Assembly (NCBI GenBank): GCA_963753955.1
Contig: CAVWEM010000008.1
Span: forward strand, 310,001 to 374,000
Length of the DNA stretch: 64,000 bases
DNA from: Methylumidiphilus sp963753955
GTDB lineage: Bacteria; Pseudomonadota; Gammaproteobacteria; Methylococcales; Methylococcaceae
Reading direction: 5' to 3'
The notes below the pieces were generated by a model, which was given only the letters and a program-made list of their open reading frames with translations, was not told where the DNA came from and did not search any database. This document shows positions 19,357-27,901 of this stretch, piece by piece (the first letter of the stretch is position 1; each line of letters opens with the position of its first letter). A program made the translations under genes and the position numbers.

Positions 19357-20583
19357 ATGGATGCGGATGTATTGATCATCGGGGCCGGCCCTGCCGGGAG
19401 CGTGGCGGCGCGCCTGTTGAGGAAGCTGGGCCACCAAGTGCTTATCTTGGAGAAAGAGCTGTTCCCGCGTTTTTCCATCGGCGAAAGCCTGCTTCCGCAT
19501 TGCATGGAATTCCTGGAGGAGGCCGGCCTGTTGGGGCTGGTGGCGGCGGAAGGCTTCCAACTGAAAAACGGCGCGGCGTTTTCCCTGGCGGGTAGGCTGA
19601 CGGAATTCGATTTTTCGCAGAAGTCCGCAGCCGGTTGGGCTACCACCTACCAGGTTCCCCGCGCCCAGTTCGATAAGGTCTTGGCCGACGCTGCCGAGGA
19701 CTCCGGCGTGCCCATCCATTACCGGCATGGCATCGTGGCGGCGGATTTCGACACCCCGGGACGGACGCGGCTGACCAGCGTCGATGCCAATGGCGCACTG
19801 AGGGACTGGACGGCTTCCATGGTGTTGGATGCCAGCGGCTTCGGACGGATACTGCCCCGCCTTCTCAATCTGGAAACGCCATCCTCCCTGCCCCCGCGAT
19901 TGGCTCTGTTCACCCATATCGAGGATCGCATTAATGTCCAAGGTTATGACCGCGACAAGATTCTCATCGCCATCCATCCCAAATTCCATGAAATCTGGTA
20001 TTGGCTGATCCCCTTCAGCAACGGCAGAAGTTCATTAGGTGTGGTGACGCCTTTGGGTTTCCTCGACGGGCGCAGCGGCAGCCCGTTGGAGATCTTGCAG
20101 GGGTTGGCGATGGAGGAGCCTAGGCTGGCTGAATTGCTGAAAGAAAGCCGCTTTGACACCCCAGCCAACCGGATTGGCGGCTATTCGGCCAATGTCATGC
20201 GCTTGCATGGCGAGGGTTTTGCCTTGCTGGGCAATGCGGGGGAATTCCTCGATCCGGTGTTTTCCTCGGGCGTCACCATCGCCTTGAAGTCCGCATCCCT
20301 GGCGGTTCCCTTGGTGGATAGGCAGTTGCGCGGCCTGCCGGTGGATTGGCAGGTCGACTATGAACAAGCCCTGCGCAAGGGGATCGAGGTTTTCCGCGCC
20401 TATGTGGACGCTTGGTATGACGGGCGCTTCCAGCGGATCATTTTTGAAGAGCGCCAGTTGGCTAGCATCAAGGCCATGATTTGCTCCATCCTCGCCGGGT
20501 TTGCCTGGGATGAAGCCAATCCCATGACCCAGCGTTGCGGCAAGAAGATTGAGGCCATCGCCGAATCATGCCCGCCTTTGTAA
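19357..20583 (+). CDS. FAD-dependent oxidoreductase with flavin-halogenase motifs
   Basis: The product is 408 residues from the ATG at 19357. The FAD-binding GAGPAGS is at residues 9-15, followed by FPRFSIGESLLP. A Lys (K70, in FQLKNGAAF) sits where the catalytic Lys of flavin halogenases lies. The halogenase W-x-W-x-I-P motif appears as IWYWLIP, and the F-x-x-P-x-x-S-x-G motif as FLDPVFSSG. Xanthomonadin and flexirubin loci contain similar flavoproteins. It could halogenate or oxidise the head group; sequence motifs alone do not separate halogenase from dehydrogenase activity. First gene of the rightward operon. Confidence 0.75.
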   Translation: MDADVLIIGAGPAGSVAARLLRKLGHQVLILEKELFPRFSIGESLLPHCMEFLEEAGLLGLVAAEGFQLKNGAAFSLAGRLTEFDFSQKSAAGWATTYQVPRAQFDKVLADAAEDSGVPIHYRHGIVAADFDTPGRTRLTSVDANGALRDWTASMVLDASGFGRILPRLLNLETPSSLPPRLALFTHIEDRINVQGYDRDKILIAIHPKFHEIWYWLIPFSNGRSSLGVVTPLGFLDGRSGSPLEILQGLAMEEPRLAELLKESRFDTPANRIGGYSANVMRLHGEGFALLGNAGEFLDPVFSSGVTIALKSASLAVPLVDRQLRGLPVDWQVDYEQALRKGIEVFRAYVDAWYDGRFQRIIFEERQLASIKAMICSILAGFAWDEANPMTQRCGKKIEAIAESCPPL

Positions 20584-20611
20584 GTGCCGTTTTCCTCCGG
20601 GGGGCAGCCCT

Positions 20612-21781
20612 TTGCATTTGAATGATCTAGGGATCGTCTGCGCCTTGGGGGAAGGCAAGACCGAAGTGTTGGCCGCATGGCTTGCGGGCCTATATGGCCA
20701 GCCGTCTCGCATACCTTGGCTAGGCTCGGATATTTCCGCGCTCAGCGTGCCTGCCGAGCCCCCTCCTCTCCCGCCAAACCTCAAGCGCTATGATTGCCGC
20801 AACAACCGCATCCTGCTTTTGGCCCTAGGACAGATCGAACCCGCCGTCCGGCAAGCTATTGAGCGTCACGGCACGGAGCGTGTTGGATTGGTCATCGGCA
20901 CCAGCACTTCGGGGATAGCCGAGGGCGAAAAGGCGGTGGGCGTCTTGCTCGGCACGGGGCAGATGCCGAAAGACTACCATTACAAACAGCAGGAGTTGGG
21001 CGGGGCGGCGGAGTTTCTGGCCCTCTATTTAGGTCTCCAAGGCCCTGCCTACACTGTGTCCACCACTTGCTCGTCCAGCGCCAACGCCCTCGCTTCGGCC
21101 CGCCGTTTGTTGCGGCTGGGGGTCTGCGATGCGGTGGTCGTCGGGGGCGGTGACGCCCTGTGCCGGACTACTTTGGAGGGCTTCGCCGCTTTGGGCGCGA
21201 TCAGCAAGACCCGCTGCAATCCGTTCAGCAAAAACCGCGACGGCACCGTCATCGGCGAGGGCGCGGCCTTGTTCCTGATGAGCCGCGAACCTTCACCCGT
21301 CGCCCTGCTGGGGGTCGGGGCCAGTTCCGATGCCTACCATATTTCCGCGCCCCGTCCCGACGGCTCGGGCGCTTATCTCGCCATGCAAGCCGCTTTGCAA
21401 GACGCAGGGCTGGCCCCAGGAGATGTGGATTACATCAACCTCCACGGCACGGCCACCTTGCAAAACGATGCCATGGAAAGCGGGGCGGTCGGACAATTGT
21501 TTGGCAGCGCGACGCCTTGCGGTTCCAGCAAGCCCGCCACCGGGCATTGCCTGGGCGCGGCAGGGGCCATCGAAGCCGGTTTGTGCTGGCTGCTCCTATC
21601 CGGCTTGAACCGGGAAAATCACGTGCCTCCGCATCTTTGGGATGGCGAGGCAGACCCCGAAATGATGCGCCTTGGATGGGTCACGCTGGAAAACCTTATG
21701 TGTAAGCCACTACAATATTGCCTTAGCAACTCTTTCGCTTTCGGCGGCAACAATGTGTCCTTGCTCATCGGGCATCCCTGA
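20612..21781 (+). CDS. 3-ketoacyl-ACP synthase (KS) of the polyene locus
   Basis: The product is 389 residues if the TTG at 20612 is used (TTG at 20618 is an alternative; there is no ATG near the N-terminus). The catalytic triad is complete: Cys153 in STTCSSSAN, His278 in NLHGTAT and His312 in ATGHCLGAAG. The string GLVIGTSTSGIAEGE is typical of the KS enzymes of aryl-polyene clusters. It should condense malonyl-ACP with the growing polyene. The last 29 bases overlap the next gene, so translation is coupled. Confidence 0.85.
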   Translation: MHLNDLGIVCALGEGKTEVLAAWLAGLYGQPSRIPWLGSDISALSVPAEPPPLPPNLKRYDCRNNRILLLALGQIEPAVRQAIERHGTERVGLVIGTSTSGIAEGEKAVGVLLGTGQMPKDYHYKQQELGGAAEFLALYLGLQGPAYTVSTTCSSSANALASARRLLRLGVCDAVVVGGGDALCRTTLEGFAALGAISKTRCNPFSKNRDGTVIGEGAALFLMSREPSPVALLGVGASSDAYHISAPRPDGSGAYLAMQAALQDAGLAPGDVDYINLHGTATLQNDAMESGAVGQLFGSATPCGSSKPATGHCLGAAGAIEAGLCWLLLSGLNRENHVPPHLWDGEADPEMMRLGWVTLENLMCKPLQYCLSNSFAFGGNNVSLLIGHP

Positions 21782-22244
21782 CCCTCCAGCGGATTTCCCT
21801 TATCCCGTCGAAGCGCTGCTGCCCCAGTCGCTAGCCATGGTCTTGCTGGATCGGGTGATGGAGGCCGGGGAAGACCATATCGTCGTCGAATTGACCGTGC
21901 GTGACGATGGCTTGTTTTCAAGCCCCGATCATACCGTTCCCGCGTGGGTCGGCCTGGAATACATGGCGCAGGCCATCGCCGCGTTCTCGGGCTACCACAG
22001 GAAATGCCGGGGCGAGGCGATAGGCCTGGGGTTTTTACTTGGCACCCGCCATTACCAATGCTCCGTAGGCAGCTTCCCCTGTGGCAGCCGTTTGCGGGTG
22101 CGGGCGGAGAAAATCATCGAGGCGGCCAACGAAATGTCGGTGTTCGGCTGCGCCATCGAAGGTGGCAATATCCACGCGGAATCGAAGCTCAATGTCCTGT
22201 TGCCCAAGGATTCAAAAAAATTTCTCGCCGGAAAAGGAATATGA
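21753..22244 (+). CDS. Hot-dog 3-hydroxyacyl-ACP dehydratase (ApeP-like)
   Basis: The product is 163 residues from the ATG at 21753. The hot-dog helix region reads VPAWVGLEYMAQAIAAFSGY, the typical pattern of the COG4706-type dehydratases found in aryl-polyene clusters, and LLPQSLAMVLLDRV forms the first strand. It would remove water from the 3-hydroxyacyl-ACP so that the chain stays conjugated. It overlaps the KS gene by 29 bases and shares an ATGA junction with the following reductase gene. Confidence 0.8.
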   Translation: MCPCSSGIPDPPADFPYPVEALLPQSLAMVLLDRVMEAGEDHIVVELTVRDDGLFSSPDHTVPAWVGLEYMAQAIAAFSGYHRKCRGEAIGLGFLLGTRHYQCSVGSFPCGSRLRVRAEKIIEAANEMSVFGCAIEGGNIHAESKLNVLLPKDSKKFLAGKGI

Positions 22245-22969
22245 GCCAACAAACCATCCTGGTCACCGGTTCCAGCCGTGGCATCGGCAAGGCCATCGCC
22301 TTGCGCCTGGCCCGCGAAGGCTATGATATCGTCGCGCATTGCCGCAGCCGCCTGGCCGAAGCTTCGCAAGTGCGCGATGAGATTCTAAGCATGGGCAGAC
22401 AGGCCCGCGTCCTGAGTTTCGACCTGGCTGACCGTGGCGCCGCCCAAGAAATCCTCGGCGCGGACATTCAAACCCATGGCGCCTATTACGGCGTGGTGTG
22501 CAATGCCGGCCTGTCGCGGGACAACGCCTTTCCTGCCCTCAGCGGCGAAGATTGGGACTTGGTTCTGCGCGGCAACCTGGACGGTTTCTACAATGTGCTA
22601 TTTCCCTTGGTCATGCCCATGATCCAGCGCCGCAAGCCCGGGCGCATCGTCACCTTGTCGTCGGTCTCTGGACTCGTCGGCAACCGAGGCCAAGTCAACT
22701 ACAGCGCGGCCAAGGCCGGCATCATCGGCGCCACCAAGGCTCTGGCGGTGGAACTGGCGAAACGCAAGATCACGGTGAATTGCGTGGCCCCAGGGCTGAT
22801 CGAGACCGACATGCTAGAAGGCTTGGCCCTAGAGGAGGCGATCTCGGCCATTCCAGCCCGGCGCTTGGGGACTGCGGAAGAGGTCGCCGCGCTGGTGGCT
22901 TTCCTGATGTCTGAAGACGCCGGCTACATCACCCGTCAAGTCATTTCGGTGAATGGGGGGCTATGTTGA
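22241..22969 (+). CDS. 3-ketoacyl-ACP reductase (FabG-like SDR, ApeQ-like)
   Basis: The product is 242 residues. The Rossmann motif TGSSRGIG is at residues 9-16, NAG at 88-90, and the catalytic Ser141, Tyr154 and Lys158 lie in SVSGLVGN and VNYSAAKAG. The C-terminal INGG-type end (SVNGGL) is preserved. It reduces 3-ketoacyl-ACP with NADPH in each elongation round. The ATG overlaps the stop of the dehydratase gene (ATGA) and the end overlaps the next KS gene by 7 bases. Confidence 0.9.
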   Translation: MSQQTILVTGSSRGIGKAIALRLAREGYDIVAHCRSRLAEASQVRDEILSMGRQARVLSFDLADRGAAQEILGADIQTHGAYYGVVCNAGLSRDNAFPALSGEDWDLVLRGNLDGFYNVLFPLVMPMIQRRKPGRIVTLSSVSGLVGNRGQVNYSAAKAGIIGATKALAVELAKRKITVNCVAPGLIETDMLEGLALEEAISAIPARRLGTAEEVAALVAFLMSEDAGYITRQVISVNGGLC

Positions 22970-24198
22970 CCCGGCGCGTGGTGGTCACCGGCATGGCGGG
23001 GTTTTCCCCCATCGGCAACGATTGGGGGGAGATGCGCACCAGGCTTCTGGCCCGGCGTTCGGGCATATGCTATTTGCCGGAGTGGGAGAAATACAACGGC
23101 TTGCTCACCCGGCTCGGCGGCCCGGTGGAGAATTTCAGCCTGCCTTCCCATTACACCCGCAAAAACACCCGCAGCATGGGGCGGGTCTCGCTGTTGGCGA
23201 CCCGCGCCACGGAACTGGCCCTGATTGACGCAGGCTTGTTGGGCGATGCGGTCGTCAGCGGCGGACGCGCCGGCGTGGCTTACGGGTCCTCGGTGGGTTC
23301 GACCCCGGCCATCGCCGATTTCGGCAAAATGCTCATCAACCATGACATCGGCAACCTCAACGCCACCACCTATCTCAAGATGATGGGGCACACCAGCGCG
23401 GCCAATGTTGCCCTGTTTTTCCAAGTGCGCGGGCGCATCATCCCTTCCGTCAGCGCCTGCACCTCCGGCAGCATGGGCATTGGCTTCGCCTACGAGGCCA
23501 TCAAGTTCGGCTTGCAGGATGTGATGCTGGCGGGTGGGGCGGAGGAGCTTTGCCCCACCGAGGCGGCGACCTTCGACGCCTTGTACGCCACCAGCACCCG
23601 CAACGCCGAACCGCACCTCACACCCAGGCCCTTCGACCGTGACCGCGACGGCCTGGTGATCGGCGAGGGCGGCTGCACCTTGGTGTTAGAGGAACTGGGC
23701 CGCGCCTTGGCGCGGGGGACGCGGATCTATGCCGAGGTCGCGGGCTTTGCCACCAACGCCGATGGCACCCATATCACCCAGCCCAACGCGGACACCATGC
23801 AGGTGGTCATGCGACTGGCTTTACAGGATGCGGCGCTCAAACCGGGCCAAATCGCTTACCTCAGCGCCCATGGCACCGCCACCGAACAGGGTGACATCGC
23901 CGAAAGCCATGCCACCCGTGCGGTGTTCGGTTCCCAGACGCCTATCAGCAGCCTGAAAAGCTACACCGGCCACACCCTGGGTGCCTGCGGTGCCTTGGAG
24001 GCCATGGCTTCCATCCATATGATGCGGGAAGGCTGGTTCCACCCCAACCTAAATTTGGATCATCCCGATCCCCGCTGCGCGGATCTCGATTACATCACAG
24101 GCACCGGGCGCAAGATTGACGCCGAATATGTCATGAGCAACAACTTTGCCTTCGGCGGCGTCAATACCTCCCTGGTGTTCCGCCGTTGGGAACCCTGA
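22963..24198 (+). CDS. 3-ketoacyl-ACP synthase (FabF-like, ApeO-like)
   Basis: The product is 411 residues. The start ATG lies inside the end of the reductase gene. The triad is Cys166 in SACTSGSMG, His303 in SAHGTATE and His337 in YTGHTLGACGALE. The N-terminus RRVVVTGMAGFSPIG is a standard FabF-type start. It differs clearly from the KS at 20612, so the locus carries two KS types side by side, as known aryl-polyene loci do with ApeO and ApeR/ApeC. The stop overlaps the next start codon (TGATG). Confidence 0.85.
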   Translation: MLTRRVVVTGMAGFSPIGNDWGEMRTRLLARRSGICYLPEWEKYNGLLTRLGGPVENFSLPSHYTRKNTRSMGRVSLLATRATELALIDAGLLGDAVVSGGRAGVAYGSSVGSTPAIADFGKMLINHDIGNLNATTYLKMMGHTSAANVALFFQVRGRIIPSVSACTSGSMGIGFAYEAIKFGLQDVMLAGGAEELCPTEAATFDALYATSTRNAEPHLTPRPFDRDRDGLVIGEGGCTLVLEELGRALARGTRIYAEVAGFATNADGTHITQPNADTMQVVMRLALQDAALKPGQIAYLSAHGTATEQGDIAESHATRAVFGSQTPISSLKSYTGHTLGACGALEAMASIHMMREGWFHPNLNLDHPDPRCADLDYITGTGRKIDAEYVMSNNFAFGGVNTSLVFRRWEP

Positions 24199-24974
24199 TG
24201 CTGGATCTCATGGAACCTGCACACACACCGGCCTTAGAACCCTGTGGCCGGGGAACCGGTTTTGGTTTCACGCTCAGGCACTGGTGCCTGTGGCAATCGA
24301 AAGAAACCCCGGCGGATGGTTGCTGGCCCGGCGGGGAGGTTTTGCCCTGCAACAGCGGCAGCGCCGAGGTGGGTTTCCTGCCCATGATGCAAAGGCGCAG
24401 GCTGTCGCCCTTGGCCCGGGCGGCCAGTGCCGTGGCCTGGCGCTGCCGCCAGGAAGGCGGGGACATGCCTTCGGTGTTTTTCTCCAGCCATGGCGAAAGC
24501 CAGTATTATTTCGAGATGTTGGAGGGGCTGGCCGCAGGCGAGGAGGTATCGCCCAGCCGTTTCAGCCTGTGTGTGCATAACGCCATCGCGGGCCTGTCCA
24601 GTTTCCACAGCGCCAGCTTCCTGCCGTATGTGTCCTTGGCCGGCGGAACGGAGGGGATGTTCGCGGCTTTTCTGGAGGCAGCCGGCTGTCTGTTGGAAAC
24701 CCCGAAGGTGTTGCTGGTCTGCTACGGGCAGCCCTTGCCCGAGGCTTACCGGGCTTACCTAGCCACGCCCGAGACCACCTGGGCCTTGGGCATGGTCCTG
24801 GAAAGGGATGATAGCCCCGGTCTTAAGTTGCGTTTCGCACGCAGGCCGGCCACCGGTTCGATCCTGCTGGAAGGCGACGGGCAAAGCTTGATCCGGGCGA
24901 TCCTGGAGGGTCGGCGGAGTGCGCAATGCCGGCTTGAGCAGTCGATTTGGCGATGGAGCCTGGACAATGCTTGA
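24198..24974 (+). CDS. Chain-length-factor-like ketosynthase partner
   Basis: The product is 258 residues from the ATG at 24198, overlapping the previous stop. The sequence VFFSSHGESQYYFEMLEGLA and the turn FSLCVHNAIAGLSS match the short ketoacyl-synthase-like family (PF13723) called chain length factor in polyene loci. It lacks the full KS triad and is about 150 residues shorter than a KS, so it probably pairs with a KS to set chain length. A second member is at 50041-50808. Confidence 0.75.
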   Translation: MLDLMEPAHTPALEPCGRGTGFGFTLRHWCLWQSKETPADGCWPGGEVLPCNSGSAEVGFLPMMQRRRLSPLARAASAVAWRCRQEGGDMPSVFFSSHGESQYYFEMLEGLAAGEEVSPSRFSLCVHNAIAGLSSFHSASFLPYVSLAGGTEGMFAAFLEAAGCLLETPKVLLVCYGQPLPEAYRAYLATPETTWALGMVLERDDSPGLKLRFARRPATGSILLEGDGQSLIRAILEGRRSAQCRLEQSIWRWSLDNA

Positions 24975-25743
24975 GCGCATCAACTACCTTTGGCGGCTGG
25001 CTGGCACGGGTTTTAGCTTCTTCCTGTTCGGTACCGTGGGGGTGTTGTTTTGGGGAATGCTGTTTCCGCTGGTCGAGCATTTCCTCGGGGAAGGCATCGA
25101 AAAAAAACTCAGATCCAGAGCCTTGATGAACCGCATTTTCCACGTTTACATGGATTTCATGCGCGCCATCGGCATCCTCAGCTACGAAGTGCATGGCGGC
25201 GAGCGGCTCAATGCACCCGGCAGGCTGGTCATCGCCAACCATCCGTGCTTGCTGGACGTGGTATTCCTCATTTCTCAGATCCGCAACGCCACATGCATCG
25301 TCAAGCCCGCCTTGGCCGCCAACCCGTTCCTGCGCATCCCAATCCGGGCCATGGGATATATTTATGCGGAGGAACCCGAAGCTTTGCTGCAACGGTGCGC
25401 GGAAGAATTGCGCGAGGGCGGCTCGCTCATCGTCTTTCCCGAGGGGACGCGGACCACGCCCGGCCAGCCGATCAAGTTCCAGCGCGGTGCCGCCGCCATC
25501 GCCTTGCAGTCAGGCGCCAAGATTCTGCCGGTCACCCTTGGCTGCTCCCCGACGACCTTGACCAAACGCGAAAAATGGTATCATATACCGGAAACCAAAT
25601 TTATCTTAAGCCTGCGTGTGGGTGACGATATTGATTTGTCCACGATGGAAGAAGACGCAAGCCGCTCCCTCGCCACGAGGAATATAACCCGGCAATTAGA
25701 GAAGCATTTCACTGAGCGGCAGGCGCAGCATGGAAAATATTGA
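24967..25743 (+). CDS. 1-acylglycerol-3-phosphate-type acyltransferase (PlsC family, ApeD-like)
   Basis: The product is 258 residues. A hydrophobic N-terminal segment (about 12-40) anchors it to the membrane. The acyltransferase block I motif NHPCLLD is at 91-97 and block III FPEGTRT at 157-163. In aryl-polyene loci a PlsC-type enzyme is thought to attach the polyene or a fatty acid to a lipid anchor. It overlaps the previous gene by 8 bases and the ACP gene by 14 bases. Confidence 0.85.
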   Translation: MLERINYLWRLAGTGFSFFLFGTVGVLFWGMLFPLVEHFLGEGIEKKLRSRALMNRIFHVYMDFMRAIGILSYEVHGGERLNAPGRLVIANHPCLLDVVFLISQIRNATCIVKPALAANPFLRIPIRAMGYIYAEEPEALLQRCAEELREGGSLIVFPEGTRTTPGQPIKFQRGAAAIALQSGAKILPVTLGCSPTTLTKREKWYHIPETKFILSLRVGDDIDLSTMEEDASRSLATRNITRQLEKHFTERQAQHGKY

Positions 25744-25999
25744 ATCCGAACTGAAGCAGTTGATTATTGATACCTTCGGGCTGGAAGGGATAAGCCCCTC
25801 GGATATCGTCTCGGAAGCCCCGCTGTTTGGCGCGGGGCTGGGCCTGGATTCGATTGACGCGCTGGAACTCGGTGTGGCCTTGAAGAAAAAATACCACATC
25901 CAAATCGATACCACATCCACCGAACTTGTGAATGATTTCGCCTCTGTGAAAAACCTAGCCGGTTTTGTCGTATCGCAACAGGAAAGACATCTTTTATGA
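25730..25999 (+). CDS. Acyl carrier protein 1
   Basis: The product is 89 residues. The phosphopantetheine attachment site is Ser41 in GLGLDSIDALELG. The acidic helical composition and length are typical of carrier proteins of aryl-polyene clusters (ApeE/ApeF type). Its sequence is close to the ACP at 44897, with the same GLGLDSIDALE core. It overlaps the next ACP gene by 4 bases (ATGA). Confidence 0.9.
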   Translation: MENIESELKQLIIDTFGLEGISPSDIVSEAPLFGAGLGLDSIDALELGVALKKKYHIQIDTTSTELVNDFASVKNLAGFVVSQQERHLL

Positions 26000-26244
26000 A
26001 AACCCAAGAAGAAGTGTTTCAAATTCTAAGGAAACTTATGTCGGAAATGTTCGAGCTGACGCCGGAAGACATCGTGTTAAGCGCGAACTTGAGCCAGGAT
26101 TTGGATATCGACAGCATCGATGCCGTGGATTTGATGGTCAGGCTGCGGGACATCACCGGCAAACGTATCAACCCGGAGGATTTCAAAAATGCGCGCACCA
26201 TCCAGGATGTGGTGGACACCGTTTATCGAATCAACATGGCCTAG
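25996..26244 (+). CDS. Acyl carrier protein 2
   Basis: The product is 82 residues with attachment Ser40 in DLDIDSIDAVDLM. It is clearly different from ACP 1, as expected if one carries the starter and one the growing chain. The DIDSIDAVDL form is typical of the second ACP in aryl-polyene loci. Start ATG overlaps the ACP 1 stop codon. Confidence 0.9.
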   Translation: MKTQEEVFQILRKLMSEMFELTPEDIVLSANLSQDLDIDSIDAVDLMVRLRDITGKRINPEDFKNARTIQDVVDTVYRINMA

Positions 26245-26248
26245 ACAC

Positions 26249-26794
26249 GTGCTGAATGGCATTGTCGGAATATTGGCAATCTGCTATCCGTTTCTGGTGT
26301 ATCTTTCCAAAGACTCTGTGCAGCCCCGTTATTTGGCCTTTTTTCTGGCGGCTGTTTTGTTGTTGCGTGGTGCTTGCGACAAACGGAACCGTGTGGTCTG
26401 GCATTGGGCCGTCTTGGCGTCGGCCAGTGTCTTGTTCATGTTGGCGGCCGGCTGGGCTAACAAGCCTGGCTTGCTGTTGGCCTATCCCGTCTTCGTCAGC
26501 CTGATGTTTTTTGGCGTATTCTCCTATAGCCTTGCCTATCCGCCCACGGTGGTGGAAAGATTGGCCAGAATGCAAGATCCGGGGTTGCCGCCCCAAGGAG
26601 TGGTTTACACAGGCAAGGTCACACGGGTGTGGTGCGGTTTTTTTCTGGTCAATGCGTCGGCCTCCCTGGCCACCGTGTGGCATGGCGATCCGTGGCTGTG
26701 GAGCTTGTACAACGGCTTCGTTTCTTATCTGCTGATGGCGGTGTTGATGCTGGGCGAAATGCTTGTCCGCAAAAGAATCAGGAACGGCTTTTGA
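26249..26794 (+). CDS. Integral membrane protein of aryl-polyene clusters (ApeG-like, COG4648)
   Basis: About 181 residues if the GTG at 26249 is used. An in-frame ATG at 26207, inside the ACP gene, is an alternative start. Four to six hydrophobic segments are visible, beginning with GIVGILAICYPFLVYL. The motif YPPTVVERLARMQDP is conserved with the paralogue at 45163 (SPPSLCERLVRLQYP). Function is unknown; this protein accompanies most aryl-polyene clusters. The stop overlaps the TTG start of the next gene. Confidence 0.75.
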   Translation: MLNGIVGILAICYPFLVYLSKDSVQPRYLAFFLAAVLLLRGACDKRNRVVWHWAVLASASVLFMLAAGWANKPGLLLAYPVFVSLMFFGVFSYSLAYPPTVVERLARMQDPGLPPQGVVYTGKVTRVWCGFFLVNASASLATVWHGDPWLWSLYNGFVSYLLMAVLMLGEMLVRKRIRNGF

Positions 26795-27201
26795 ACTGCG
26801 GCAGGCAGGAAACTGGGTCGCCGGTTTTGCTTCCTGAAATACTCGGGGAAAAGCCAGAGGCCGATGGGGTGATCCTGGCTTTGCGCATACCCGAAGGGCT
26901 GGCTTATTTTACAGGACATTTCGATAAGGTGCCTGTCGTGCCTGGGGTGGCACAAATTCAATGGGCGGTTTATTTCGCCCGGCAGCGCTTAAGGGCAAAC
27001 GGCCCTTTCAGCCATATGGAAGCCGTCAAGTTCAAGGAACTCCTCTTGCCGGGGCAGCGCCTGGAACTGGTTTTGCGTTATCTGGGTCTGGCTTGCAAGT
27101 TGGAATTCTGTTACCGTTCGGAAACTGCCGAATACAGCTCGGGAAGAATCTATTTCCATGGCGAATCGCTTGAACCCCTGCATCATCATTCCCGTCTATA
27201 A
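26791..27201 (+). CDS. Hot-dog thioester dehydratase (ApeI-like)
   Basis: The product is 136 residues from the TTG at 26791, which overlaps the previous stop (TTGA); there is no suitable ATG. The FabA/FabZ-like core HFDKVPVVPGVAQIQWAVYF carries the catalytic His and a GVAQ turn. Together with the dehydratase at 21753 it would form the dehydratase activity of the polyene synthase (ApeI and ApeP in known loci). The last 44 bases overlap the glycosyltransferase gene. Confidence 0.8.
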   Translation: MNCGRQETGSPVLLPEILGEKPEADGVILALRIPEGLAYFTGHFDKVPVVPGVAQIQWAVYFARQRLRANGPFSHMEAVKFKELLLPGQRLELVLRYLGLACKLEFCYRSETAEYSSGRIYFHGESLEPLHHHSRL

Positions 27202-27901
27202 TCACGAGGTGCCGCTGCCGAGGATTATGGAAGGGTTGCGGCCTTATGCCCTGCCTTGCATTCTGTTGGACGACGGCAGCCGGGAATCCTGCGCCGAGGT
27301 GATCCAGGGCTTGTCGGCCCGGTATCCGTGGGCGCGATCTGTCCGGGAAGACATCAACCATGGCAAAGGCCACGCGGTGAAGGCAGGCATTCTGCTTGCC
27401 CAACGCCAAGGCCATACCCATGCCATCCAGATCGACGCCGACGGCCAGCACACGCTAGGCGATTTGGACAAGTTCCTCCAGGCCGCCGCCGAAAACCCTG
27501 AAGCGGTGATCACCGGTGTGCCGGTGTTCGACGGCTCGATCCCAAAGATTCGTTATTATGGCCGCTATTTAACCCATATCTGGGTGTGTGTCAATACCCT
27601 TTCATTCAATATCCGCGACTCCATGTGCGGCTTCCGCGTTTATCCGGTCGATACCTGCGCCAAGTTGATCCAAACCACCCCGTTGGGGAATCGCATGGAA
27701 TTCGACACGGAAATCCTTGTCCGGCTTTACTGGCAAGGGGTTTCCATTGTGTCGATTGCCACCCGCGTGGGGTATCCCGAGGACGGCTTGTCCCATTTCC
27801 GGGCTTTTGAAGACAATGCGCGAATCAGCCTCATGCATGCCCGGCTGTTTTTCGGCATGTTGTGGCGTTTTCCCAGGCTTTTAGGCAGGCATTTCCAATG
27901 A
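27158..27901 (+). CDS. Family 2 glycosyltransferase
   Basis: The product is 247 residues. GT-A fold motifs are visible: IIIPVYNHE at the N-terminus, LLDDGSRE, the DXD-like IDADGQHTLGDL and MEFDTEILVRLYW. Residues to the C-terminus are hydrophobic but contain no clear transmembrane helix. It probably transfers a sugar during formation of the glycolipid anchor of the polyene. In E. coli-type loci the glycosyltransferase and the LpxL-like acyltransferase form one protein (ApeJ), whereas here they are separate genes joined by an ATGA overlap. Confidence 0.85.
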   Translation: MANRLNPCIIIPVYNHEVPLPRIMEGLRPYALPCILLDDGSRESCAEVIQGLSARYPWARSVREDINHGKGHAVKAGILLAQRQGHTHAIQIDADGQHTLGDLDKFLQAAAENPEAVITGVPVFDGSIPKIRYYGRYLTHIWVCVNTLSFNIRDSMCGFRVYPVDTCAKLIQTTPLGNRMEFDTEILVRLYWQGVSIVSIATRVGYPEDGLSHFRAFEDNARISLMHARLFFGMLWRFPRLLGRHFQ